16,268 nucleotides of DNA from an uncultured Bacteroidota bacterium (GCA_903819815.1 CAIJFC010000052.1:1-16268), one strand, 5' to 3'. Shown: positions 6,784 to 15,345, numbered from the stretch's first letter. Notes: generated by a model not told the origin, from the letters alone. Translations and numbers: made by a program.

Positions 6784-9747
6784 ATGAAATTTAAACATTT
6801 TATAGGGCTACTATTTCTTTTGATTACTGTTATAGCAAAAGCACAAACTTTTAATATTAATGGTGTCGTATTGAATTCTAAAACTAATACTGGCATTCCT
6901 GGTGTAAACATTAGTATTAAAAAAACTAAAACAGGAGTTGTCACCGATTTAGATGGAAAATATTTAATAAAAGTGAATGCAAACGATATTGTTGTGTTTT
7001 CGAATATTGGATTTGAATCTCAAGAAATTAAAATTGAAGAAAGTCAAGTTTTAAACATTACATTATACGAAGAAGCTAATAAATTAGAGGAAGTTATTGT
7101 TAATGTTGGATACGGTTCGCAAAAACGGAAAAATATTACCAATGCTATTTCAACTGTAAAATCAGATGCATTTGATGATCGTCCTTTATTTAATGTCGGA
7201 CAAGCTTTACAGGGAAATGCTGCTGGAGTAAATGTTATTCAACCATCTGGAAAACCAGGCGTTGGATTAGATATTAGAATAAGAGGTTTAAGTTCAATTA
7301 ATTCAGGAAATAATCCCATGTTTGTAATTGACGGAGTTCAAACGTATGATAGTAGTGGAGTTAGTACTGATGACATTGTAGATATTCAAATATTAAAAGA
7401 TGCAACTGCAACCGCAATTTATGGCGTTAATGGAAGTGCAGGTGTAGTTTTAATAACCACTAAGAGAGGAAAATCCAATAAAAACACATTTAGTTTCACT
7501 TCTTATTTTGGAACTTCAAATATTGTTAAAAACATAGACGTTTTGAATCCAGGACAGTATAGAACTTTAATGAGCAGTATTAATTCAGGATATGTTGGTT
7601 ATATAGATGACGCAAAATATGTTGGCATAAATACCAATTGGAGAGATTTAGTTTTCCAAACAGGAATAGATAAAAATTACGATTTATCATATACTGGCGG
7701 AACTGATAGAATAAAAGCTTTTACCTCATTAGGTTATCAAGTTACAAAAGGTATTGTAAGTCCTTCTGAATTTTCAAGATTTTCAGGTAGAATTAACCTT
7801 GATATTGATGCAAATCCTTGGTTAAAAGCACATGCTAACATGAACATTATTCAAACTAGATTAAACAATACTAGTGATAACAATAGTGCCAACCAAGGCG
7901 GTGTTATCCTTAGCACATTAACTACCCCGTCTTTTCTACCCGTTTATGCTGATAATTTTGTTGGAGGTTCGGCAGCTGGCGGACAACTTGACGGACAATT
8001 TGCCGCAAATCCTGTTGCATCATTAGAAAATCCAGTATCGTTTCAAAGTCGTCAGGAAGAAACAAAAGTGAGTAGGTATTTATCTAACTTAGGGCTAGAT
8101 ATCACATTAGCAAAAAATTTAGTTTGGAAACCTTCGTCAACAATAGATTTTTCAAGAAGTGTTTATGATTTTTTTGTTGATAGTTTTAGATCCAATTATG
8201 GTCGGGGCGAAGCTTCTGCTCCTGCAAACACAAAAGGAATTGGACGCGAACACACCGCTGTTAATTACAATTGGAATTTAGAAAACACTTTAAATTATGT
8301 CTTAAAATCATTAAATGATGATTTAAATTTAATGGTGGGAAGCAGTGTTCAAAAACAAAGATACGATCAATTAAAAATTGAAGGAACGGGATTTGCTACA
8401 AATTTAAGAGAATTAGATATTTCACAAATGATGCTAATTAATAGACAGGCGTCCGATACAATTGCAAGAGAAAAAAATTATGTGTCCTATTTTGGTAGAG
8501 CAACCTATAATTTCAAAGAAAAATATATATTAAATGCTGTCTTTAGAGCAAGCGGAGCGTCCCAATTAGCAAAAGGGCATAAATGGGGTTACTTTCCAGG
8601 GATTTCTGCTGCATGGATAATTTCAAATGAAAACTTACTTAAAAACCACCATACTATTTCTGAATTAAAATTAAGAGGAGGTTGGGGCCAGTCTGGAAAT
8701 ATTAACGGAGTTAGTGACTATTCTTCTTTTGGATTACTTGGCGATGATCATGGAACATTACAACATTATATAAATACTGATTTAACTTGGGAAACAACCT
8801 CTGATTTTAATATGGGATTAGATTTAGGATTGTTAAATAATTGGGTGAAATTAAATCTTGATGTGTTCCTAAAAACGACATCTAATTTGTTTAATAATAT
8901 TAGTGTTTTCAATATTCCTTATTTGTATAATGGTGGAAAACTTGAAAACAAAGGGATAGAATTGGTTTTAAATACAATAAATTTTAAAAGTGACTTTAAT
9001 TGGAATACCAATTTTAACATTTCATTTATTACTAATAAAGTTTTGGAAATGGGGAATTACTCTGATGTTATATACTCTGGATATGCTAATGTTAACCGAA
9101 TTGAAAAAGGAGGCTCATTAGGTAATTTTTACGGTTATGTTGTTGACAGAGTAAATCCTACATCAGGAATACTGGAGTATAAAGACCTTAATGGTGATGG
9201 GGTAATTAAACCTGGAGAGGATCAAACCATTATTGGAAATGCCATGCCTTATTGTACTTTTGGTATAACAAATACTTTTTCATTTAAAGGATTATCATTG
9301 GATATGTTATTGACAGGTAGCCAGGGTAATGACATATTCAATGCCTCTCGAATTGATTTAGAGGGTATGAAAGATAATAAAAATCAATCGGCTGTTGTGC
9401 TTAATAGATGGACAACTGAAGGACAAATTACCGATATTCCAAGAGCAGGTCCTTCTAATTTTCAAGGAATATCGGCAACCGCCAATTCAACTAGATGGAT
9501 TGAAGATGGATCTTATGTGAGAATGAAAGCGGTAACCTTGGGATATAATTTTAAAAAATTATTTTTAGGATTAACCTCCTTAAAATTATATGCCACAGGT
9601 CAAAATTTAATTACTTGGACAAAATATTCAGGATTCGACCCAGAAGTTAGTGCGTTTGGCGGAAATACCGGAACAGGTCAAGGCATTGATTACGGAACAT
9701 ACCCTCAAGTAAGAACATTTATTTTTGGCTTAAAAGCAGGATTTTAA
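6784..9747 (+). CDS. SusC/RagA-family TonB-dependent outer-membrane transporter
   Basis: Outer-membrane beta-barrel that imports oligosaccharides bound by its SusD partner, powered by TonB-ExbBD. The 987 residues are a normal SusC length. A signal peptide (about 1-21, ending AKAQ) is followed by a carboxypeptidase-regulatory-like beta domain (about 22-105, 'NINGVVLNSKTNTGIPGVNI'), the plug domain (about 110-230, with 'IRIRGLSSINSGNNPMFVIDG' and the SusC signature 'ILKDATATAIYG' near residue 204), and a large barrel ending in a terminal aromatic residue (FGLKAGF), as expected for BAM-dependent insertion. The gene is preceded by a 237-base gap containing a terminator but no recognisable -7 box. 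SusD follows after 17 bases, so the two are surely co-transcribed. The imported sugar cannot be read from the sequence; the two GH30 genes downstream suggest beta-glucan fragments. Confidence 0.95.
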   Translation: MKFKHFIGLLFLLITVIAKAQTFNINGVVLNSKTNTGIPGVNISIKKTKTGVVTDLDGKYLIKVNANDIVVFSNIGFESQEIKIEESQVLNITLYEEANKLEEVIVNVGYGSQKRKNITNAISTVKSDAFDDRPLFNVGQALQGNAAGVNVIQPSGKPGVGLDIRIRGLSSINSGNNPMFVIDGVQTYDSSGVSTDDIVDIQILKDATATAIYGVNGSAGVVLITTKRGKSNKNTFSFTSYFGTSNIVKNIDVLNPGQYRTLMSSINSGYVGYIDDAKYVGINTNWRDLVFQTGIDKNYDLSYTGGTDRIKAFTSLGYQVTKGIVSPSEFSRFSGRINLDIDANPWLKAHANMNIIQTRLNNTSDNNSANQGGVILSTLTTPSFLPVYADNFVGGSAAGGQLDGQFAANPVASLENPVSFQSRQEETKVSRYLSNLGLDITLAKNLVWKPSSTIDFSRSVYDFFVDSFRSNYGRGEASAPANTKGIGREHTAVNYNWNLENTLNYVLKSLNDDLNLMVGSSVQKQRYDQLKIEGTGFATNLRELDISQMMLINRQASDTIAREKNYVSYFGRATYNFKEKYILNAVFRASGASQLAKGHKWGYFPGISAAWIISNENLLKNHHTISELKLRGGWGQSGNINGVSDYSSFGLLGDDHGTLQHYINTDLTWETTSDFNMGLDLGLLNNWVKLNLDVFLKTTSNLFNNISVFNIPYLYNGGKLENKGIELVLNTINFKSDFNWNTNFNISFITNKVLEMGNYSDVIYSGYANVNRIEKGGSLGNFYGYVVDRVNPTSGILEYKDLNGDGVIKPGEDQTIIGNAMPYCTFGITNTFSFKGLSLDMLLTGSQGNDIFNASRIDLEGMKDNKNQSAVVLNRWTTEGQITDIPRAGPSNFQGISATANSTRWIEDGSYVRMKAVTLGYNFKKLFLGLTSLKLYATGQNLITWTKYSGFDPEVSAFGGNTGTGQGIDYGTYPQVRTFIFGLKAGF

Positions 9748-9764
9748 TTTAAAAAATACAAATC

Positions 9765-11252
9765 ATGAATACATCAATTTTATATAAAAAAATAGTTCTT
9801 TTTGGAGTAAGTGCTTTGCTATTTTCTTCGTGTAGTGACCTATTAAATACAGAGCCAATTACCGATGAAATCAGTCCGCCTCAAAACGAACAATTACTAG
9901 CTAACGCAGCCGAGGCTGAATTAGCTATGAAATCTTGTAATGCTTCTTTTGGAATTGAATACTGGCAGTTTGACTATTTTTTCCTAGGTGATGCAGGTTC
10001 TGATGTGGCTTACGCAGGTGGAGATGGCGATGACTTTTTTCAAATAGATGAATACCGAACTATTGCTACCGATTATGTTGTTGCAAGAGATTGGAATTGG
10101 TTAAATGATTTTGTGAAAAGATGCAATCTTGTAATAAACTATGTAAATAATGTGCCCGATTTGCCCCAAGCTAGAAAAGACGAAATGATTGGAGAAGCCT
10201 CTTTAATCAGGGCATTGACTCGTTTTCAAGCCGTACAAACATGGGGGGATTTCCCATTAGTAAACGAAACGGTAACATCAATAAACAATGAAAATTTTGA
10301 TCAAATATATCCTTCAATATACCCAGCAAGAAAACCTGTTGCCGAAGTATATGCTGCTATAATTGCCGATTGTGAAGTAGCTTTAGCGAAAGCACCAACA
10401 TCTAACTCATCTGCTTCAAGTAAATTCAGAGCAAGTAAAGGAGCAGCAAATGCTTTATTAGCTAAAGTATATGCAACTATGCCAAATCCAGATTGGGCAA
10501 AATGTATCCAATATTCTAATGCAGTTATTAATGGGGGTTATAGCTTAATGCCTGTTTTTGATAATTTATTTGACAACCTTCATGAAGGAAATGCAGAATC
10601 TATTTGGGAGGTAAATGGTGAAGGTCAAGGAAGTACAGTTAACAGTTGGTGTACTAATGTGTTTCTTGGAAATAATTGGAAAAAATTTAATACCCCATCT
10701 CACAATTTAAGTCTTGAATTAGATGCTAAAAGAAGGCTAACTACAATTAAAAAATTTCCTACAACTTTTGCAGATCCATATTGGACTACTTATACTCAAT
10801 TTCCTAACCCATGGAAAATGAGAGCCACAGATGGTTCGCAAAATTTCTATATTTTTCGTTTAGCCGATATTATACTTTTAAAAGCAGAGGCTCTTGCACA
10901 TACCGGAGACCTATCGGGTGCAATGGCATTGGTAAATCAAATACGAACAAGAGTACTTATAGCAAATGTGGCGCCTGCAAATTCTCAAGATGATGCAATA
11001 AATAAAATACTTAAAGAACGCTTTTTAGAGTTAGCATTTGAAGGACAAAGATGGTTTGATTTGAAAAGAGAAGGAAAATCAATTGAAATTTTGTCTCAGC
11101 AAACCTACCTTGTTTACAATCCTACAACTCAAACTAGTATACTTACACCCATGCCGTATATTAATAATTTAGGAGTCAATGATTTGATTTGGCCAGTTCC
11201 ACAATCATCACTAGATAATAATCCTAATCTTACCCAAAACCCAGGTTACTAA
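9765..11252 (+). CDS. SusD/RagB-family glycan-binding lipoprotein
   Basis: Surface lipoprotein that caps the SusC barrel and captures glycan chains. The 495 residues start with a lipoprotein signal peptide with lipobox LFSSC (lipidated Cys23). Family features are clear: a helical TPR-like body with 'KGAANALLAKVYATM', the conserved 'FLELAFEGQRWFDLKREGK' block, and the C-terminal 'DLIWPVPQSSLDNNPNLTQNPGY' ending typical of SusD. The helical block 'FRLADIILLKAEALAHTGD' is also standard. It is 17 bases behind SusC, the invariant SusCD arrangement. A strong hairpin follows the stop codon. Ligand specificity cannot be predicted; SusD proteins diverge in the binding site. Confidence 0.95.
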   Translation: MNTSILYKKIVLFGVSALLFSSCSDLLNTEPITDEISPPQNEQLLANAAEAELAMKSCNASFGIEYWQFDYFFLGDAGSDVAYAGGDGDDFFQIDEYRTIATDYVVARDWNWLNDFVKRCNLVINYVNNVPDLPQARKDEMIGEASLIRALTRFQAVQTWGDFPLVNETVTSINNENFDQIYPSIYPARKPVAEVYAAIIADCEVALAKAPTSNSSASSKFRASKGAANALLAKVYATMPNPDWAKCIQYSNAVINGGYSLMPVFDNLFDNLHEGNAESIWEVNGEGQGSTVNSWCTNVFLGNNWKKFNTPSHNLSLELDAKRRLTTIKKFPTTFADPYWTTYTQFPNPWKMRATDGSQNFYIFRLADIILLKAEALAHTGDLSGAMALVNQIRTRVLIANVAPANSQDDAINKILKERFLELAFEGQRWFDLKREGKSIEILSQQTYLVYNPTTQTSILTPMPYINNLGVNDLIWPVPQSSLDNNPNLTQNPGY

Positions 11253-11270
11253 AATAGTTTAGTTTTGTTG

Positions 11271-11313
11271 CTGTTAATGGCTTCTGTTTAATTTTAAACA
11301 GAAGCTTTAACAG
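11271..11313. terminator. Long hairpin after SusD, terminator or mRNA-processing structure
   Basis: A perfect 11-bp stem (11280-11290 with 11295-11305, loop ATTT) extends through a small bulge into another 7-bp stem (11271-11277 with 11307-11313). The stem is GC-poor and no T tract follows, so it may attenuate or stabilise the SusCD message rather than stop transcription fully. A TAGTTTTG box at 11260-11267 just before it fits a -7 element but lacks a -33 partner. Confidence 0.6.
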
Positions 11314-11328
11314 ATTAAATTACATTTT

Positions 11329-12174
11329 ATGAATTATACAATAAAAAAAGTTTTCGTAGTAATTTTTATGCTTTTGAGTGTTTTTTTACATTCTCAAAAT
11401 ATAAAAATAATGACCTATAATATCCGTCTAGACATTGCTGTTGATGGGGAAAATTCTTGGTCCCATCGTAAAGGATTTTTTACTTCTCAGTTACAATTTT
11501 ATGAACCGGATATATTTGGAATTCAAGAAGCAACACCAAATCAGGTAATTGATATTTCGAATGCGCTTCCTCAATACAATCATATTGGAATTGGGAGAGA
11601 AGGGATTGGCAAAGGAGAAGCTTCTAATATATTTTACAAAAAGGAACGGTTTTCAGTTTCAAATGAATCCACTTTTTGGTTATCTGAAACGCCAAATGAA
11701 ATTTCAAAGGGCTGGGATGCGGCTTGTAATCGAGTTTGCACGTTTGCGCTTTTTAAAGATTTAAAATCAAAAAAAAGTTTTTGGGTTTTCAACACCCATT
11801 TAGACCATATTGGAGAAGTCGCCAGATCAAAAAGCATTGAATTGATTATTTCAAAAATAGAAATTGTAAATGATCAAAAATTACCTGTGATTTTTATGGG
11901 AGATTTCAATTCCGAACCCAATGAAAATAGAATCATTGCATTAAAAAAAATAATGAATGACAGCCGAGAATTGTCTGTTGAAAAACCATTTGGGCCTCTT
12001 GGAACATTTAATAATTTTCAATATAATGAACCTGCAACCAAACAAATCGATTACATTTTTTTAACAAAAAACAGTCCTATTATTGTAAATAAATATGGCG
12101 TTTTAACGGATTCAAAAAACTTACGATTTCCTTCAGATCACTTCCCTGTTTGTATAGAAATAAAGTTTGAATAA
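11329..12174 (+). CDS. Exported endonuclease/exonuclease/phosphatase-family protein
   Basis: Metal-dependent phosphodiesterase or phosphatase of the EEP (DNase I-like) superfamily, 281 residues, exported by a signal peptide (about 1-23, ending FLHSQ). The catalytic set is complete: N31 in MTYNIRLD, E67 in FGIQEATP, H157 in NTHLDHIG, D192 and N194 in MGDFNSEP, and D270-H271 in SDHFPV. The chain is short and carries no extra domain. No lipobox is present, so a periplasmic location is likely. It sits 76 bases after SusD and one base before the first GH30 gene, in one operon with them. Secreted EEP proteins with this length are common in Bacteroidetes PULs, yet their substrate is usually unknown. 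Possibilities are removal of phosphoester decorations from the glycan, or scavenging of phosphate from lipids or nucleic acid. The fold is certain; the substrate is not. Confidence 0.88.
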   Translation: MNYTIKKVFVVIFMLLSVFLHSQNIKIMTYNIRLDIAVDGENSWSHRKGFFTSQLQFYEPDIFGIQEATPNQVIDISNALPQYNHIGIGREGIGKGEASNIFYKKERFSVSNESTFWLSETPNEISKGWDAACNRVCTFALFKDLKSKKSFWVFNTHLDHIGEVARSKSIELIISKIEIVNDQKLPVIFMGDFNSEPNENRIIALKKIMNDSRELSVEKPFGPLGTFNNFQYNEPATKQIDYIFLTKNSPIIVNKYGVLTDSKNLRFPSDHFPVCIEIKFE

Positions 12175-12175
12175 T

Positions 12176-13612
12176 ATGAAAATAAAAATAAAAACAATGA
12201 AATTTCTTTCAATTATGGCTCTAATTTCAACAATCATAAGTTGTGCGCAATCTAATGATTTTGTCAATAATCCTTCGAATCCAGTGGTAAACGAGGTTGA
12301 TTTTTGGCTTACCAAAGGAGATCAATCGATAAAGTTGCAAAAACAAGTGACAGAATTAGTTTTTAAAAACATAACTAATGCATATCAAAATATTGAAGTG
12401 GATGAAACTCAAAGCTTTCAAACAATAGATGGTTTCGGATATACTCTTACTGGAGGAAGTGCTGAAGTAATTAATGGCTTGAGCAGCGAAAAAAAACAAC
12501 AATTATTACAAGAACTTTTTGGTAATGCTACTAATTCCATTTCTGTTAATTATCTAAGAATTAGTATTGGCGCTTCCGATTTGAATTCATCCGTTTTCTC
12601 ATACAATGATTTACCTAGCGGGCAGTCAGACATAAGTCAAACACAGTTTAGTCTTGCACCTGATATGATAAATTTAATTCCATTACTTAAAGAAATCATT
12701 TTGATAAATCCAAATATAAAAATAATGGCTGTGCCTTGGTCAGCTCCTACTTGGATGAAAAACATTTACACCTCAACAGGAAGCAGTTTAGTCCCCATTT
12801 ACTATAGCTCTTATGCTCAATATTTTGTAAAATACATTCAAGCAATGCAAGCTCAAGGAATAACGATTGATGCGGTTTGTCCTCAAAACGAACCATTGAA
12901 TGGGGCTAATAATCCAAGTATGGTTATGACTTCAAGCCAGCAAATTAGTTTTGTGATTAAACTTGGAGCAGCATTTCAAACTTCTGGAATTTCAACTAAA
13001 ATTGTTGTTTTTGATCATAATTGTGACACTCCTGAATATCCAATATCCGTTTTAAATGATTCTAATGCAAATCCATTTATTGATGGCTCTGCCTATCATT
13101 TGTATGGTGGAAATATAAGTACTTTAACAACCGTTCACACGGCATTTCCAAATAAAAATATTTATTTTACCGAACAATGGACTTCTTCAACAGGAGATTT
13201 TGCAGGGGATTTAAAATGGCACACAAAAAATGTTATCATTGGTTCGATGAGAAATTGGAGCAAAAATGCATTAGAATGGAATTTGGCTAGTAATGCCGCT
13301 TTTGAGCCACATACATCCGGCGGTTGCAGCCAATGTAAGGGAGCATTAACAATTTCTAATGGCGATTTTATCCGTAACGTGAGTTATTATATTATTGCAC
13401 ATGCTTCAAAATTTATTCCGACTGGTTCTGTAAGAATTGCAAGTACTATAAGTGGAAATTTAAACACCGTAGCTTTCAAAACACCAAATAGAAAAATAGT
13501 ATTACTAATTGAAAATGATGGGAATTCAACAGAGATATTTAATATAAAACAAAACGGAAAATGGGTAACTATTTCTTTGGAATCGGGTTCTGTAGGAACT
13601 TTTATTTGGTAA
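12176..13612 (+). CDS. GH30 glycoside hydrolase, predicted lipoprotein
   Basis: Retaining beta-glycosidase of family GH30 (clan A TIM barrel with a side beta domain), probably a beta-glucan hydrolase at the cell surface or outer membrane. The start at 12176 is one base past the preceding stop; ATG 12197, with an A-rich leader, is equally plausible, while an overlapping TTG at 12167 is unlikely. The signal peptide ends in lipobox TIISC (Cys23 from 12176). The barrel begins near 'QTIDGFGYTLTGGSAEV'. The acid/base is E239 in CPQNEP and the nucleophile is E333 in YFTEQW. 'ISIGASD' and 'VPWSAPTWMK' are further GH30 blocks. A C-terminal beta domain ends at 'GSVGTFIW'. The 'GGCSQCKGALTI' segment, with two cysteines, separates it from the following paralogue. 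Known GH30 activities include beta-1,6-glucanase, glucosylceramidase and xylanase; beta-1,6-glucanase is favoured by context only. Confidence 0.9.
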   Translation: MKIKIKTMKFLSIMALISTIISCAQSNDFVNNPSNPVVNEVDFWLTKGDQSIKLQKQVTELVFKNITNAYQNIEVDETQSFQTIDGFGYTLTGGSAEVINGLSSEKKQQLLQELFGNATNSISVNYLRISIGASDLNSSVFSYNDLPSGQSDISQTQFSLAPDMINLIPLLKEIILINPNIKIMAVPWSAPTWMKNIYTSTGSSLVPIYYSSYAQYFVKYIQAMQAQGITIDAVCPQNEPLNGANNPSMVMTSSQQISFVIKLGAAFQTSGISTKIVVFDHNCDTPEYPISVLNDSNANPFIDGSAYHLYGGNISTLTTVHTAFPNKNIYFTEQWTSSTGDFAGDLKWHTKNVIIGSMRNWSKNALEWNLASNAAFEPHTSGGCSQCKGALTISNGDFIRNVSYYIIAHASKFIPTGSVRIASTISGNLNTVAFKTPNRKIVLLIENDGNSTEIFNIKQNGKWVTISLESGSVGTFIW

Positions 13613-13629
13613 AATATAATACAATTAAA

Positions 13630-15087
13630 ATGAAAAGAATAATTCTAATTATACTTTTATTGACTTCTCTTTTTTCTTTTTCACAAAATAAAGGGAAAAA
13701 TTCAAGTATGTCATTTTCTATTAATAATAGAAAAATTACGGTTTATACTTCCGCAGATAGTACTAATTTAAGATTATCAAAAACAGATAACCTAACTTTT
13801 TCTGATTTAAAACAGCCTTTAGAAACACAACTTTGCGTATTTGTAAATCCTAATAAAACATTCCAAACTTTTTTGGGAATTGGAGGCGCAATAACCGACG
13901 CAAGTGCTGAAGTTTATGCTAAATTATCCAATGAAAAACAACAAGAATTTTTAAACTCCTATTTTAGTAAAGACAAAGGAATTGGCTATTCATTAATAAG
14001 AACCAACATCCACAGTTGCGATTTCAGTTCTGAAAGTTATACATATATACAGGAAGGCGATGCCGATTTGAAGTCGTTCAACATTGACCACGATAAAAAA
14101 TATCGTATTCCAATGATAAAAAAAGCTACCGAAATTGCAGGCGGAAAAATCAATTTATACGTTTCACCTTGGAGTCCTCCAGCATTTATGAAAGACAGTA
14201 ATGACATGCTTAAAGGCGGAAAATTATTGTCTAAATTCTATCAATCATGGGCAAATTATTTCGTTAAATTTATAAAAAACTATGAAAAAGAAGGTGTTCC
14301 TGTTTGGGGTTTAACTATTCAAAACGAACCAATGGCAACTCAAAAATGGGAATCTTGTATATTTTCAGCTGAAGAAGAACGTGATTTTCTTAAAAATTAT
14401 TTGGGGCCAACATTAAAAAATTCAGGACTTGGTGATAAAAAAATTACAGTTTGGGATCATAATCGAGATTTACTTTCTCAAAGAGCAAGCACCATTCTTG
14501 ATGATGCAGAAGCCAATAAATATGTTTGGGGAATAGGATTTCACTGGTATGAATCCTGGAGCGGTGGAGAACCAATGTATGAAAACGTTGGAAAAGTGCA
14601 CGAAATGTACCCAAATAAAAACCTGCTTTTTACTGAAGGATGTGTTGAAAAATTCAATGCGACTAATTACCAATTATGGAAAAATGGAGAACGATACGGT
14701 CGCTCGATGATAAACGACTTCAATAATGGAACCGTGGGTTGGACAGATTGGAACATTCTTCTCGATGAAAATGGAGGTCCAAATCACGTAGGTAATTTTT
14801 GTTTTGCACCAATTCACGCCGATTTAAAATCAGGGGATTTAATCTACACCCCTTCGTATTATTTCATTGGTCATTTTTCTAAATTTATTGGAAAAGAAGC
14901 CAAGAGAATTAGCAGTGTTGCAAGTAGAAGCCAATTATTAACGACTTCTTTCTTGAATAAAGACGGAAAAGTGGTTACGATTGTTATGAATCAAAGCAAT
15001 ATAAAACTTAATTATAATTTGTGTGTAGGAACAAAATCCACTGCAATTTCTATTTTGCCTCACGCCATCCAAACGTTAGTTTATTAA
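13630..15087 (+). CDS. GH30 glycoside hydrolase, soluble exported form
   Basis: Second GH30 enzyme, 485 residues from the ATG at 13630. An upstream in-frame start at 13561 would overlap the previous gene and destroy the signal peptide MKRIILIILLLTSLFSFSQ, so it is rejected. That signal has no cysteine, so the protein is likely periplasmic. The catalytic glutamates are E233 (TIQNEP, acid/base) and E336 (LFTEGC, nucleophile). Other GH30 landmarks are 'FLGIGGAITDASAEV', 'IRTNIHSCDFSSESYTY', 'SPWSPPAFMKD' and 'WNILLDENGGPNHVGNFC', the last typical of the GH30_1/GH30_3 type that acts on glucosyl substrates. A C-terminal beta domain ends at 'AIQTLVY'. It begins 17 bases after the first GH30 and is clearly distant in sequence, so the pair looks functionally divided rather than recently duplicated. 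Subfamily is an estimate from motifs. Confidence 0.92.
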   Translation: MKRIILIILLLTSLFSFSQNKGKNSSMSFSINNRKITVYTSADSTNLRLSKTDNLTFSDLKQPLETQLCVFVNPNKTFQTFLGIGGAITDASAEVYAKLSNEKQQEFLNSYFSKDKGIGYSLIRTNIHSCDFSSESYTYIQEGDADLKSFNIDHDKKYRIPMIKKATEIAGGKINLYVSPWSPPAFMKDSNDMLKGGKLLSKFYQSWANYFVKFIKNYEKEGVPVWGLTIQNEPMATQKWESCIFSAEEERDFLKNYLGPTLKNSGLGDKKITVWDHNRDLLSQRASTILDDAEANKYVWGIGFHWYESWSGGEPMYENVGKVHEMYPNKNLLFTEGCVEKFNATNYQLWKNGERYGRSMINDFNNGTVGWTDWNILLDENGGPNHVGNFCFAPIHADLKSGDLIYTPSYYFIGHFSKFIGKEAKRISSVASRSQLLTTSFLNKDGKVVTIVMNQSNIKLNYNLCVGTKSTAISILPHAIQTLVY

Positions 15088-15216
15088 ATTATTATTCTAT
15101 TTCAAACAAAAAATGTAAGATTAACATTATATATTAGTTTTTAATGCTTTTCTGTTTTAGATGCAAAATTTACTCGTCCATAGTAAAAATTAGGGCTTCA
15201 ATACCTATTAAAAATA
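15088..15216. other. Non-coding spacer after the last PUL gene
   Basis: The 129 bases between the second GH30 stop codon and the bacilliredoxin remnant are AT-rich. No ORF, convincing hairpin, promoter or similarity to the left junction (1547-1607) was seen. If the PUL was inserted, its right end lies here. Confidence 0.5.
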
Positions 15217-15284
15217 ACATTGAAGGTCGTCCCGCAGAATTAACCGCGGAAAACTTGCAAGACGCGTTTAACGAATATTGTTAA
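15217..15284 (+). pseudogene. 3' remnant of a bacilliredoxin gene; right copy of the 68-bp repeat
   Basis: These bases encode the last 21 residues of a bacilliredoxin (IEGRPAELTAENLQDAFNEY + C) followed by TAA. They match 1479-1546 at 63 of 68 positions. Three differences are synonymous and two change residues (I to T, N to D), so the copy descends from a once functional allele rather than from a very recent duplication. Upstream bases show no similarity to the gene, so no start or active site remains. It marks the right edge of the PUL block and resembles attR. Confidence 0.85.
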
Positions 15285-15300
15285 TTCAAAAAAACACTAC

Positions 15301-15336
15301 AAAAACCTCTTCTAATTAATTTATAAGAGGTTTTTT
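15301..15336. terminator. Strong terminator after the bacilliredoxin remnant
   Basis: AAAAACCTCTT (15301-15311) pairs with AAGAGGTTTTT (15325-15335) around a 13-base loop, ending in six T residues; the flanking A and T runs make it work in both directions. It lies 16 bases after the remnant's stop codon and probably was the terminator of the ancestral bacilliredoxin gene. It now also serves as the end of the PUL operon. Confidence 0.8.
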
Positions 15337-15345
15337 ATTTTCAAA

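Noticed and set aside
12167..12175. TTG start overlapping the EEP stop codon for the first GH30
   Set aside because: ATG 12176 and ATG 12197 both give a good lipoprotein signal without the overlap.
13561..13629. Extended start of the second GH30 inside the first GH30 gene
   Set aside because: The added residues are the out-of-frame end of the first GH30, and the signal peptide starts at 13630.
1547..15216. Integrase, transposase or IS ends that could explain PUL insertion
   Set aside because: No such gene and no terminal inverted repeats were found; only the 68-bp direct repeat supports insertion.
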